Assembly: GCF_004793545.1 (NCBI RefSeq)
Contig: NZ_SRYA01000003.1
Location: forward strand, 62,001 to 126,000
Reading direction: 5' to 3'
Length of the DNA stretch: 64,000 nt
From: Petralouisia muris
GTDB taxonomy: Bacteria > Bacillota > Clostridia > Lachnospirales > Lachnospiraceae
Shown here: in pieces, positions 43,491 through 52,522 of the stretch
Numbering within the stretch: position 1 is the stretch's first letter
How the letters are laid out: every line of letters starts with the position of its first letter
Made by a program: the position numbers and the translations under genes
The notes under the pieces: generated by a model
Databases searched by the model: none
Seen by the model: only the letters and a program-made list of their open reading frames with translations
Told to the model about the DNA's origin: nothing

Positions 43491-44858
43491 ATGACCAATT
43501 TGGCCGATTGGAGCAGTTTCACGCAGGCGGTTTCGATGATAGAACTATGCATTGCAGGATACTGTCTTTATATACTTGTAAAGCCATTTTTGCAGAGTGC
43601 AAAGGTGGCGTTGGCGGCAGGAGGGACTTTCTTTTTAACAATGCTGGGGCTTTATGTTGTGCCGCTGTCTAGTGATATGTTTATGGCGTATGCCTTTGGA
43701 AGTCTTATGGCGTTTTTGGTGATGTGCGGTCTGGAACGGGGGAATTATATTCAGAAGGCTTTCCTTGTAATCACTTATTTTTCATTGCGCTGGTTTACTG
43801 CCGCAATGGCAGAACTTCTATATGATAAATTGTATTATTTGGCGGCAAATACTATGTGGTATAAGGGAAATCCCCCGATGCGTCTGCAGTTTGTGGTTTA
43901 TTTCGGCGTCTGTGTATTTTACCTTACAATGGTTTTTGCGATCACGGCTGGCGCCATTTACTGTATAGTAAAAAGCTATGTATATAAATATGAACGGATG
44001 TCAATGCGAGAATTGCTTATGTTGGTGATTCCGCCATTTCTGGGAGCAGTGGGCTATAAAATTATACATTACTATCGCTTTTTCTATATTCAGAAGAACA
44101 AACCGGCAGAGACATATGATATGCTGTTGCTTATTTATTGCGGAGGGGCGGTGACGGTGGTTGTTATTTTGATTATGCTTTATCAGAATATAAAAGCGTC
44201 ACAGGAGGAAAAGTTAGCAAATCAGTTGCTTTCCACACAGATGGACAATCTGAAGCTGCATATTGAACAGGTGGAAAATCTGTATCAGGATATCCGGAGT
44301 ATGAAACACGATATGACAAACCATGTTCTTACGCTAGAAAGGCTTTATGAAGGGAATGAAACAAAGGAAGCAAAAGAATATGTTCAAGAACTGAAGTCAG
44401 CTTTTATTGAAACGGTGGGTGAGGTAAATAGTGGGAATCCTGTCACTGATGTTATTCTGCGGGGATGGCAGGCAGAAGCAGAAAAAAAGAATATTCATTT
44501 CCAGTGCGATTTTCATTATCCCACAGACTCTAATATTAACGCATTTGATGTCAGTGTAATATTAAACAATGCGCTGCAGAATGCAGTAGAAAACATAGGA
44601 GGAAGCGGGGAACTGCTTATTTCCATTCTTTCATACCGCAGGGATAACGCATATATGATAGAGATAAGCAACAGCTTTACAGGAAATTTGCGGCGGGATA
44701 CAGAAAGCGGACTTCTGATAACGTCAAAAGAGAAAAAAGACAGCCATGGATATGGGTTGAATAATATTCGAAAAATAGCAGGAAAGTATTTTGGAGATAT
44801 AGATTTTATTGCCCAAAATGGAGAATTTATTCTAAGTATTATGATGATGATAGAGTAA
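43491..44858 (+). CDS. GHKL-type sensor histidine kinase (AgrC/VirS-like)
   Basis: 455 residues. Six or seven membrane helices occupy residues 10-240, then a coiled segment, a phospho-acceptor region (DIRSMKHDMTNHVLTLERLY, His near 268), and a GHKL ATPase domain with NNALQNAVENIGGSG near 365 and GYGLNNIRKIA near 425. The domain order matches AgrC, SpaK-like and BlpH-like kinases that detect extracellular peptides. It starts one base after the regulator stop and ends at a strong terminator. Confidence 0.9.
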   Translation: MTNLADWSSFTQAVSMIELCIAGYCLYILVKPFLQSAKVALAAGGTFFLTMLGLYVVPLSSDMFMAYAFGSLMAFLVMCGLERGNYIQKAFLVITYFSLRWFTAAMAELLYDKLYYLAANTMWYKGNPPMRLQFVVYFGVCVFYLTMVFAITAGAIYCIVKSYVYKYERMSMRELLMLVIPPFLGAVGYKIIHYYRFFYIQKNKPAETYDMLLLIYCGGAVTVVVILIMLYQNIKASQEEKLANQLLSTQMDNLKLHIEQVENLYQDIRSMKHDMTNHVLTLERLYEGNETKEAKEYVQELKSAFIETVGEVNSGNPVTDVILRGWQAEAEKKNIHFQCDFHYPTDSNINAFDVSVILNNALQNAVENIGGSGELLISILSYRRDNAYMIEISNSFTGNLRRDTESGLLITSKEKKDSHGYGLNNIRKIAGKYFGDIDFIAQNGEFILSIMMMIE

Positions 44859-44861
44859 TAG

Positions 44862-44909
44862 ATACCTCTTATGCAGGACGGAAAAATTGGTCTGCATAAG
44901 AGGTATTTT
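44862..44909 (+). terminator. Rho-independent terminator after the LytTR two-component system
   Basis: ATACCTCTTATGCAG (44862-44876) pairs perfectly with CTGCATAAGAGGTAT (44892-44906), followed by TTT and a G-T-rich run. 15-bp stem, 15-base loop. Confidence 0.8.
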
Positions 44910-45047
44910 GGGTTTACAGCAGAAAAAGGGCGGCTCACAGCAGCTTGCTTTATTATGAATTTTTATTCTCCGATAGATTTATAAGAAGCCTAATATGGAT
45001 GACATAGATACGGATTTCAACATTTATTTTTAAGGAGGAATAAGAAA

Positions 45048-45833
45048 ATGACAATTAACAGTATCCATGGAGCAAACACACAAGCAGGGCAGATGGGAAA
45101 GAATCAGGCAGCGGATTCTTACAGCCGGAATATTCAGAACCAGATTGCCAATGCACAGCAGCAGCTGCAGGAGCTTTCTTCCAATGAAGATATGACATTA
45201 GAGGAAAAAATGAAGAAGCGGCAGGAAATACAGCAGAAGATCAGCGACCTGAATATGCAGTTAAGACAGCGCCAGATGGAGCAGCGCAAGGAGAAACAGC
45301 AGGCAAAAGGTTCTTCTATGGACGATATGCTTGGCGGCACAAGAAATGCGGGAAACAAGAATCCCGGACTGTCAAAGGCAAGCATGACAGCAATAATGAC
45401 AGCGGACAATTTATTAAAACAGGCAAATGTACAGGGCAGCGTTGCTGCAAGTATGGAGGGAAAAGCAGGCGTACTTAAATCCGAGATTAAGACTAGTCAG
45501 GGTGCAAGCTTAGAGCAAAAGAAAAAGGAGTTAGCAGAGGTTGAACAAAAAGCCCAGGCAGCGACTAGCTCGCAGATTTCTACTCTGGCAGACGTAAACA
45601 AAACAGTGGAGGAAGCGTCAAAGGCAGACAGCAAGGAGGAAAAGAAGGAAAACAAAGACACAAAAACGGCAAGTGTAAAAGAGAAAGATTCAGAAGAAAA
45701 TGTGTCCAGTGCAGATACACAGAACGAAAGTGTAAATACACAATCAGATGTGCCCGCTTCCAATAGTGCGGCAGCAGCCGAAACCACGCCGCAGCAGCCG
45801 ACTCCATATGTGTCGGTGGACATTCGCTTATAG
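45048..45833 (+). CDS. FlxA-like coiled-coil protein
   Basis: 261 residues, hydrophilic, no signal peptide. Residues 25-90 are a coiled coil (IQNQIANAQQQLQELSSNED, MKKRQEIQQKISDLNMQLRQ) similar to the FlxA-like family; then DNLLKQANVQGSVAASMEGK and a low-complexity tail rich in Ser, Glu, Lys and Thr ending in PQQPTPYVSVDIRL. The conserved short C-terminal VDI(R/K)L-type end is shared by clostridial relatives. Role unknown. It has AAGGAGG upstream and stands alone between the TCS and a pseudogene cluster whose truncated start touches its stop codon. Confidence 0.7.
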   Translation: MTINSIHGANTQAGQMGKNQAADSYSRNIQNQIANAQQQLQELSSNEDMTLEEKMKKRQEIQQKISDLNMQLRQRQMEQRKEKQQAKGSSMDDMLGGTRNAGNKNPGLSKASMTAIMTADNLLKQANVQGSVAASMEGKAGVLKSEIKTSQGASLEQKKKELAEVEQKAQAATSSQISTLADVNKTVEEASKADSKEEKKENKDTKTASVKEKDSEENVSSADTQNESVNTQSDVPASNSAAAAETTPQQPTPYVSVDIRL

Positions 45834-46364
45834 GAGTACAGACCAGGACAAAACATTGCTGTCCTTTTTGCGGGATGATTTAAAGATTACTTCTGCAAAA
45901 GATGGCTGCAGCGAAGGCGCCTGCGGAACCTGTACTGTTCTGGTAGACAAAAAGCAGTAAAAGCCTGCGTACAGAAGGCGTCGAAATTCGCAGGAAAATC
46001 CATCCTCACGGTAGAAGGATTAAGCCAGAGGGAGCGGGAAGTTAATGAGTATTGTTTTGCGGCGGCAGTGGCGGTGCAATGCGGATTCTGCATTCCCGGC
46101 ATGGTGATCTGCGCCAAGGCGCTGCTGGACGCCAATCCCAATCCGGGAATTGCAGATGTAAAAAAAGCAATTCGTGGAAATATCTGCCGCTGCACAGGCT
46201 ATAAAAAGATCGAGGAAGATATTTTAATGGCGGGGGAATTTTTCCGGGAAGATCTGGAAATTCCAAAGGAGCCGAAGGAGCTGCATATGAATGAGCATTT
46301 TAACCGTCCTGACGCCGCCAGAAAGGTAAACGGAACCGGAAAGTATGCGGAGAATTATGCATGA
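45834..46364 (+). pseudogene. Decayed molybdenum hydroxylase (2Fe-2S subunit/domain)
   Basis: From just after the FlxA-like stop, one frame reads DKTLLSFLRDDLKITSAKDG then CSEGACGTCTVLVDKK, the plant-type 2Fe-2S motif of xanthine dehydrogenase-like enzymes, and then stops at 45960. A one-base shift at about 45953 opens the next frame: AVKACVQKASKFAGKSILTV, VQCGFCIPGMVICAKALL, GNICRCTGYKKIEEDIL, i.e. the second 2Fe-2S domain. The frame continues through FNRPDAARKVNGTGKYAEN, the link to the molybdopterin subunit, before a stop at 46364. The N-terminal ~20 residues and the whole molybdopterin domain are gone. A frameshifted and truncated relic. Confidence 0.85.
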
Positions 46365-46395
46365 TTCCTACCGGAGCAGCCTGCGCCCATGCATA

Positions 46396-46775
46396 CTTCA
46401 GCCGCAGAACCGAAGAATCGGCTATCTCTTTCAGAATTACGCTCTCTTTCCCCACATGACAGTGGCAGAAAATATTGGAGCCGGAATGCAAAACAAGCCT
46501 GCCAATCTTAGGAAAAGCCATGGGACAGCGGCCGGGAATCTTTGGACAAGGCTGCAGAGAAAAAAAGCTCAAAAACAAAGGCAGATAGAGGAGATGATTT
46601 AGAAATTTCAGCTTACCGGCCTGACAGACCGTCTGCCGGGAGAATTGTCCGGCGGACAGCCATTCAGGAGCAGTCTATTTGCTGGTTTGTACAGAAGGAT
46701 AAACATATTCAGATAGAGAAAAAGGGATTGCCGGATTATTTGGAGTTTAAGGAAGAACAGGTAATGCTTTTTTAA
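46396..46775 (+). pseudogene. Remnant of molybdate ABC transporter ATPase (modC-like)
   Basis: LQPQNRRIGYLFQNYALFPH then MTVAENIGAG is the Q-loop region of ModC-type ATPases. The frame continues to KKAQKQRQIEEMI, hits TAG at 46600-46602, and reads on as KFQLTGLTDRLPGELSGGQ, the ABC signature. After it the sequence jumps frame to WFVQKDKHIQIEKKGLPDYL then EFKEEQVMLF, which may be the C-terminal end. Walker A and Walker B are missing. A nonsense mutation, frameshift and at least one internal deletion make it non-functional. Confidence 0.75.
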
Positions 46776-46791
46776 CCTATATAGTGGAAAA

Positions 46792-46899
46792 ACCGGGGTG
46801 GAAATGGAAGCCCTGACGGGGGTCAGCATTGCCCTTCTGGATAAAACCGGAGGGAAAAGCAAATTTGATAAGCCGGAGCATGTATTTACAGGAAAGTAA
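46792..46899 (+). pseudogene. Possible moaC fragment
   Basis: TGVEMEALTGVSIALLDKTG then GKSKF before a stop at 46897. TGVEMEALT-VS is the strongest motif of MoaC (cyclic pyranopterin monophosphate synthase), and the C-terminal EKTGGKS is also typical, but the ~25 residues normally between them are missing. A scrap of 35 codons with no start codon, in line with the other molybdenum relics. Confidence 0.55.
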
Positions 46900-46925
46900 A
46901 GGTGGCTTTGGCGTTAGGCAAAATG

Positions 46926-46952
46926 AGGGGCTGTGGGAAGATGACAGCCCCT
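46926..46952. terminator. Hairpin downstream of the OFA transporter gene
   Basis: AGGGGCTGT (46926-46934) pairs perfectly with ACAGCCCCT (46944-46952), loop of 9. On the minus strand it is followed by CATTTTGCC, so it is a modest terminator for the transporter gene ending at 47032. Confidence 0.5.
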
Positions 46953-47031
46953 GCATGTTGTTATTGCTTCGTGAAAAGAAAGTCTGGAAATATTTGCTGT
47001 TTTTCCAATGTAATTTCTGCCAATGTATCTG

Positions 47032-48249
47032 TCAATGCGCCATTTTCCGGTATACAAAGGTAAGCAGAATTCCAGCGGCGCTCAGTCCGCAGGCAATCAG
47101 GAAGGCGTTCTGGTACGCCCCGGTACTGTGGTAGACATTGCTCATAATCTGCGGCCCGAAATAGCCGGCAAGGGCAAATCCGATAAACATAATGCCGTAG
47201 TTGACGCTGTTATGGCGGGGGCCGAACTGGTCTACCGTAAATCCGGGATAAACGCCCATAAAGGAACCAAAGCTGATTCCAACGACAGATATTCCGATAT
47301 AGAAAGTTGCAGCGCTTCCGGTTCCGGAAAAATACAGAAGCAGCATCCCTGCAATGGACAGGATACATGCGCTCATCAGAGTATTTATTCTGCCGATTTT
47401 ATCCGAAATATAACCGGCCAGAATACGTCCTGCAGCATTAAAAAGGGCTAGTATGGACACTGCTGCGCTTGCTGCAATGGCAGTCATCCCAATCATATTC
47501 TGGGCAACGGCGGAAGCCTGGGAAATAACCATCATTCCGCTGAAGGCCCCGCTTGTCAAAAGCAGCAGCATGACATAGAACACAGGCGTTTTCAGCATAG
47601 CTGTCCAATCCATGTCGCCGGAGCTTTTCTGATTTGCCGGAGGCGTATATCCGGCTGGAACATATCCTTGGGGACATTGCTCCAGGAAAAAAGTGCTGCC
47701 TGTCACAACCACAAGAAATACTGCCCCTATTAATTTAAAGGCAAAGGCTGCATCCCATTTGTTGACAATAACAGTGACCATCGGCGGAAGGATTACAGAA
47801 CTAAAGCCGTATACAGCAGTGGTAATTCCGCCTACCAGCCCCCGTTTGTCGGGAAAGTATTTTACACTTGTAGAGATTGTGCTGCCGTACGCCATGCCAA
47901 GCCCCAGTCCTGAAATAACGCCAAATGAAATCAGGAGAAATCCAACGCTTGAGGCAAATCCGGACAGAATCATTCCGCCGCCGAACATGATCCCGCCGAT
48001 GGCAATGACCTTTTTGGGGCCCAGGCGGTCGTTGAACCATCCGCCGGATATCATAGTAATGGGGCCTACTGCATTTGCAACAGTATAGACAATGGCAAGA
48101 TCCCCGGCGGTTACCTGCAGGTTTAAAGTATTGTTAAAGTAATCGGTCATGGAAGAAGCGAATACACTCCAGGCGTAAATGGAACCCAGGCACAGGTTGA
48201 TCAGGCATGCTGCCGCCAGGATGATCCATCTTTTTTTATCTGTATTCAT
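47032..48249 (-). CDS. MFS transporter, OFA (oxalate/formate antiporter) family
   Basis: 405 residues, 12 predicted membrane helices. The N-terminal RWIILAAACLINLCLGSIYA then WSVFAS is the hallmark of the OFA family, and GWFNDRLGPKKVIAIGG after helix 2 is the MFS loop. The family moves carboxylates such as oxalate, formate, lactate or pyruvate. Next to OYE reductases it may import an unsaturated carboxylic acid or export its reduced product. It is co-directional with the OYE gene upstream (107-bp gap). The start ATG has AAAGGAGCAATAAGG upstream. Confidence 0.88.
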   Translation of the reverse strand: MNTDKKRWIILAAACLINLCLGSIYAWSVFASSMTDYFNNTLNLQVTAGDLAIVYTVANAVGPITMISGGWFNDRLGPKKVIAIGGIMFGGGMILSGFASSVGFLLISFGVISGLGLGMAYGSTISTSVKYFPDKRGLVGGITTAVYGFSSVILPPMVTVIVNKWDAAFAFKLIGAVFLVVVTGSTFFLEQCPQGYVPAGYTPPANQKSSGDMDWTAMLKTPVFYVMLLLLTSGAFSGMMVISQASAVAQNMIGMTAIAASAAVSILALFNAAGRILAGYISDKIGRINTLMSACILSIAGMLLLYFSGTGSAATFYIGISVVGISFGSFMGVYPGFTVDQFGPRHNSVNYGIMFIGFALAGYFGPQIMSNVYHSTGAYQNAFLIACGLSAAGILLTFVYRKMAH

Positions 48250-48355
48250 TCCTTATTGCTCCTTTCGTGTTTGGTTAAAATTAGATTCAGAAACTTAAGT
48301 CTCCAGGGGCCAAATCCTGCTGCGCACAGCGATTGCTGATAACCAGCCGGAAGCC

Positions 48356-50302
48356 TTAGATATCCAGCGCGGCATGATATCCCTGGTATACTGCATTGGT
48401 GATGGTGGACACTTTTGCACAGTCGCCGATGGACGCCACATAGGGAGCCGTATCCTGCAATGCCTCCACAACATCCCTGCGTGCTCTCTGTCCCAAGGCG
48501 CATAGAACGGAATTGCCTATCAAAAGATGCTGCTGTTTTTCCGAATCTTCGCATAGAACGCCTTGTGGCGTAATTTCAAGTCCCCGGAAACCAGTGCGGA
48601 TTTCCACCAGGTTTTCCATCTGCTTTAAAAGGAGCGGGCGGTGTCTGACATTGGCGTCCGGCGCCAATTCTTTCCGCATTTCCACAATGGTGACTTTTTT
48701 TCCTTCCTGCGCCAGATGGATGGCGGCTTCACAGCCGGCCAGACCGCCGCCCAGTACCACAACGTTATCTTTGATGTTCTCTTTTTCCAGATAATAATTG
48801 TTAACAATCGTGACGTTTTCTCCATGGATTCCTGGAATCGGAGGAACCAGCGGGCTGGAACCGGCGGCAATAATTACAGCGTCGGGAGATTCCTGTTCTA
48901 CCAGTTCCTTTGAGGCTTCCGTGTTCAGGCGGATTTCTACCCCTGCTTCCCGGCACTGCTTTGCAAATGTCAGAGACAGCTCGTACATTTCATGTTTAAA
49001 GGGCAGCGCCTGTTCGCTTTTTAAAATGCCGCCAAGTTCAGATTCTTTTTCCATAAGGATTACCTTGTGTCCCCGCAGGGCAGCGGTATGCGCAGCTTTC
49101 AGCCCTCCGGGACCGCCGCCGACTACAACCACTTTTTTGCTTTCTGGCGCTTTGGTAATATCACAGCCTTCCATTTCACGGCCAATCAGGGGATTAACGG
49201 TGCACCGTCTGGTTGAGGTAGCGGCCCGTTCTGCCATACAGGTAAAGCAACGGAGGCATTTGACAATATCTTCCTCCTTATTTGCCATCACTTTTCTGGG
49301 CAGGAAAGGATCTGCCAGAAGAGCTCTTGCCATATACACAATGTCGGCTTTTCCTTCTGCGATAATTTTTTCCATCTGCTGGGGATCATTCAGCCCGCCG
49401 ATGGTGGCTACGGGAATGGAAACGTGCTTTTTGATTTCAGCCGCAAGATACACGTTGCAGCCGTGGTCTTTGAACATAGAAGGATGTGTGTCGCCGAATC
49501 CCCGCTGATAGGTGCCTGCGGAAACGTGGAGAAGGTCAATATAGGGTTCCATTTGCTGTGCAATTTTCACTCCTTCTGCCAAATCGTAGCCGCCTTCAAA
49601 TAATTCTGAACCGCTCATGCGCAGTTCAATGGGAAATCCCGGGCCTACTGCTTCTCTTACTGCTTTCAGGACTTCAATTGCAAGGCGGCAGCGATTTTCC
49701 AGACTTCCGCCGTATTCATCGGTCCGTTTATTGAAATAGGGAGAGAAAAACTGGTTCAGCAGCCATCCATGACCTCCGTGAATCATCAGCATTTCAAAGC
49801 CTGCCCGTTTGGCAAGGCCGGCCACATTGCCGTAAGCGGATACAATTTCTGCAAGCATTTCTTTGGTGAGGGATTTGACAGGAACGCCGTCAGGACGGAC
49901 GGCGTCGCTGGGTCCCCATTGATTCATGGAATGCTGTTTGCTTTTGTCTGTCATATAAGTTCCCGCATACATGCCGGAATGAGAGAGCTCCAGGCTGGGG
50001 ATGGCGCCGTGCCTGCGTATAGCGTCTGCCGTATAAGCGGCGGCAGCCAGGGAATTTAAAATAGAGGTATCCAAATGGTAGGCATGAGAGCCGTCGGTTT
50101 CGGGATGCACCATACATTCGCTGACGGTTACGGCTCCGGCGCCTCCTTTGCCCCTTAATTCATAAAATGCAGTGGATTTTGGGCCGATGCAGCCGTCATT
50201 TGTAATGTCTGTTCCGCCCATGGGAGCGGAAAACATGCGGTTGCGGAAGGTTATGTTTCCAATCTGGATGGGACTTGATAAGTGTGGGAATTTCTTTATC
50301 AT
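48356..50302 (-). CDS. OYE-type FMN/FAD/Fe-S NADH-dependent reductase
   Basis: 648 residues from the ATG at 50302 (AAGGAAC upstream). The FMN barrel starts LSSPIQIGNITFRNRMFSAP; the active-site segment is MLMIHGGHGWLLNQFFSPYF then NKRTDEYGGSLENR, with His-Gly-Gly-His in the usual catalytic position. The Fe-S motif is CLRCFTC followed by a CTVNP Cys; FAD (VVGGGPGGLKAAHTA near 385) and NAD(P)H (VVLGGGLAGCEAAIHLAQ near 515) motifs are intact. It belongs to the same superfamily as BaiCD/BaiH and enoate reductases. The LysR regulator precedes it and the OFA transporter follows it, all on the same strand, so they probably form one unit for uptake and reduction of an unsaturated acid. Confidence 0.85.
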   Translation of the reverse strand: MIKKFPHLSSPIQIGNITFRNRMFSAPMGGTDITNDGCIGPKSTAFYELRGKGGAGAVTVSECMVHPETDGSHAYHLDTSILNSLAAAAYTADAIRRHGAIPSLELSHSGMYAGTYMTDKSKQHSMNQWGPSDAVRPDGVPVKSLTKEMLAEIVSAYGNVAGLAKRAGFEMLMIHGGHGWLLNQFFSPYFNKRTDEYGGSLENRCRLAIEVLKAVREAVGPGFPIELRMSGSELFEGGYDLAEGVKIAQQMEPYIDLLHVSAGTYQRGFGDTHPSMFKDHGCNVYLAAEIKKHVSIPVATIGGLNDPQQMEKIIAEGKADIVYMARALLADPFLPRKVMANKEEDIVKCLRCFTCMAERAATSTRRCTVNPLIGREMEGCDITKAPESKKVVVVGGGPGGLKAAHTAALRGHKVILMEKESELGGILKSEQALPFKHEMYELSLTFAKQCREAGVEIRLNTEASKELVEQESPDAVIIAAGSSPLVPPIPGIHGENVTIVNNYYLEKENIKDNVVVLGGGLAGCEAAIHLAQEGKKVTIVEMRKELAPDANVRHRPLLLKQMENLVEIRTGFRGLEITPQGVLCEDSEKQQHLLIGNSVLCALGQRARRDVVEALQDTAPYVASIGDCAKVSTITNAVYQGYHAALDI

Positions 50303-50454
50303 TTTCTTAGGTTCCTTTCTTTTGTTTTTAACCGATAGGGCCGCAGATGGCAATTAGTTATTGCCATCTATATAAGTATAAAAAAATGGTAACATAGAAA
50401 AATGCTTCTATCCATCAACAGGACAGAAGCACGTATCAACAAAATTTTTATAGG

Positions 50455-51324
50455 CTATGAAGGGAGAAACAGCCCGGCAAGCTCCCGCAGGGCCGGTTCT
50501 TTTCTCCGGCTGCTGTGCATAATCATAAATATTTTCCAGGGAATGGAATCTGACAGTTCAATCAGATGCAGCCCTTTGATCATGGACTTATCCTTATGGA
50601 TATCTGCATCAATGCCCAGTCCGGTTTTCTGCCTGCAAAATTGATAGATAAGCTGGCTTTCCATGGTTTTTACGGCAATTATGGGCGTAAAGCCGAAATC
50701 CTGGCACCGCTGCAGAAGGCTGTGGTAGCTGTAATATTTTTCATTCAAGGTGATCAGGGGTTCATGCTGCAGATCTTTGACAGAAAGGGATTCCCGCTGG
50801 AAAAAAGGGTGCCCTTCATAAACAACAGCGTTCATATTTCTGCTGAAAACCTCCCTGGCCCAAAGCTCCTGGTCCGGAACCTGCCCGATGATAAATCCAA
50901 GATCCATGGTTTTTTGCTGTATTTTTTGCAGGATTTCCTGATTGGAGGATTCTTCCCATTGGAGGGTGATCTGCGGGTACTGTTTTTTGTATTCCTCCAT
51001 TTTCCGGAAGGGAAAAACATTCAGCACGCCGCAGGCGAATCCAATTTTGATTTGCCGGTTTTGATTCTGTATTTGCCGGATGCCCAGGGCAAGTTCCTCA
51101 AATTGCTGAAGGAGGGGAAGGCACGTGTGGTAAAGATAGGTTCCGCTTTCGGTTGGGCGCATTCCATTGGCGGAGCGTTCGAACAGGCCGGCGCCCAGTT
51201 CCTCTTCCAGATGACGGATCACCCTGCTGAGCCCCTGAGGAGTAATAAACAGTTGTTTTGCCGCCTGATTGATGCTTCCGGTTTCATAAACCTGGCGGAA
51301 AAATCTTAAGTCTTTTGTGTCCAT
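50455..51324 (-). CDS. LysR family transcriptional regulator
   Basis: 289 residues from the ATG at 51324 (GAGAGGAAATC upstream). The N-terminal winged HTH has DLRFFRQVYETGSINQAAKQ then LFITPQGLSRVIRHLEEELG, canonical for LysR. The substrate-binding domain (about 90-285) has KIGFACGVLNVFPFRKM and DLGFIIGQVPDQ. It lies directly upstream of the OYE-OFA transporter pair, 152 bases away in the same direction rather than divergent, and is likely to control it. Confidence 0.9.
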   Translation of the reverse strand: MDTKDLRFFRQVYETGSINQAAKQLFITPQGLSRVIRHLEEELGAGLFERSANGMRPTESGTYLYHTCLPLLQQFEELALGIRQIQNQNRQIKIGFACGVLNVFPFRKMEEYKKQYPQITLQWEESSNQEILQKIQQKTMDLGFIIGQVPDQELWAREVFSRNMNAVVYEGHPFFQRESLSVKDLQHEPLITLNEKYYSYHSLLQRCQDFGFTPIIAVKTMESQLIYQFCRQKTGLGIDADIHKDKSMIKGLHLIELSDSIPWKIFMIMHSSRRKEPALRELAGLFLPS

Positions 51325-51393
51325 GATTTCCTCTCTGTAAACGCTGAAACAGCGGTTTGCTGTTAAATTTTTGTCATGAATATAGATCATGAT

Positions 51394-52392
51394 TTATTCT
51401 GCTAAAAACCCGGCCGCCAGTTCCTGAAGCTGGGCGGCTGTTTCCCCGTCCAGTTCTGCGGTGTAGCTGCAGCCTGCCGGGGATTCTCGGAAAATTACAG
51501 CATAGGCAATGCATCCGGCCAAATAGGAGCCTTCCAGGGAGGGATGCATCCCGTCTTCATTCCAGAGTTCAATCTGAGGATATTGCTCCAAGCAGCGCAT
51601 AAATCCCACGCCTCCCGGAATCAGAAGGCTGTCCAGCCGTTCTGATACAGCAATGGTGTTTTGGGCAAGGATGGACTGTACATATTCCCGGCCCATAATT
51701 CCCGCACCGTCCTTTGGCGTCCAGGTCATAAGCAGGCCGGTCTGTCCTCCGGCAGCCCGGATTTTTTCATCCAGGGCTAAAGCGGCGGGAAGCATCGTCT
51801 CTTCCGCAGAAGAAAATGCATCGTTGGTGTTTTCCTGCAAAATCACAAAATCCCATGGTTCTTCCGTCAGCTTCTGGTTCACGACAGAGCCCCATTCATC
51901 TGCGGTGTCAGCAAATTGTGTCAGAGTATATGCTCCTTCGGTTACCTCCTGCACATCGGCGGGATGTCCCATCGCTGCGGCAATTTCAGAGAAAATTACA
52001 GGAAGATCGTTGGCATAGGTGTGGCTGTTGCCTACAAACAGGATGCGGGGATTTTCCCCTGCTGCCGGTTCAGGGACTTTTAAGGTTAAGGTCTGGTTGA
52101 AGTTGAAGTCCTCTTCCGAGGAATCTTCGGAAGACTGCTGGTCAGAACCGGAATCTTCGGAAGACTGCTCCTTTGTCTGTTGGCTGGAACCGGAGGGTTC
52201 GTCGAAATTTTCCTCAGAGTCTTTGGCTGATTGTCCGCCTGAATCAGAAGGAGCTTCGCTGGAAGCAGTATTTTTTTCCGACGCGAAAGGAGAAGCGCAG
52301 CCTCCAAGGAGTAAGGCGGCCAACAGGAGACAGAAGATATTTTTCAGATGTCCACAGAAATGTTGATTGTTTTTTCGTTTTTTTCCACGCAT
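51394..52392 (-). CDS. SGNH/GDSL-hydrolase-like lipoprotein
   Basis: 332 residues from the ATG at 52392 with GAGG six bases upstream. A basic start is followed by a hydrophobic stretch and lipobox LLGGC (Cys near 32). The next ~80 residues are a Ser/Glu/Gln-rich linker with repeats of SSEDSG-type. The catalytic-like domain begins PRILFVGNSHTYANDLPVIF: the block I serine is in GNSHT, block III-like LQENTND follows near 185, and the block V pair is in EDGMHPSLEGSYLA (D-x-x-H). It probably removes acyl groups from cell-surface carbohydrate. The upstream region has a strong promoter and operator repeats. Confidence 0.82.
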   Translation of the reverse strand: MRGKKRKNNQHFCGHLKNIFCLLLAALLLGGCASPFASEKNTASSEAPSDSGGQSAKDSEENFDEPSGSSQQTKEQSSEDSGSDQQSSEDSSEEDFNFNQTLTLKVPEPAAGENPRILFVGNSHTYANDLPVIFSEIAAAMGHPADVQEVTEGAYTLTQFADTADEWGSVVNQKLTEEPWDFVILQENTNDAFSSAEETMLPAALALDEKIRAAGGQTGLLMTWTPKDGAGIMGREYVQSILAQNTIAVSERLDSLLIPGGVGFMRCLEQYPQIELWNEDGMHPSLEGSYLAGCIAYAVIFRESPAGCSYTAELDGETAAQLQELAAGFLAE

Positions 52393-52430
52393 TGATATCC
52401 TCACTTTCTAAAGAAAAATTGTTTTGGAGT

Positions 52431-52522
52431 AACATTTTCATAGGAAACTAAGGTTTGCACAGCCATCTGTCCGCCGGGCCGAAGGCCATCTTTCCTATGA
52501 AATGCAACATTTTCATAGGAAA
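52431..52522. promoter_or_regulatory. Operator-like repeats: three copies of ATTTTCATAGGAAA-type motif
   Basis: AACATTTTCATAGGAAA occurs at 52431-52447 and 52506-52522, and the inverse TTTCCTATGAAATG at 52491-52504. The last two form a perfect 12-bp inverted repeat (52491-52502 and 52511-52522) that abuts the -10 box of the minus-strand lipoprotein promoter. Repressor binding here would block that promoter; alternatively the leader RNA could fold. Confidence 0.7.
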
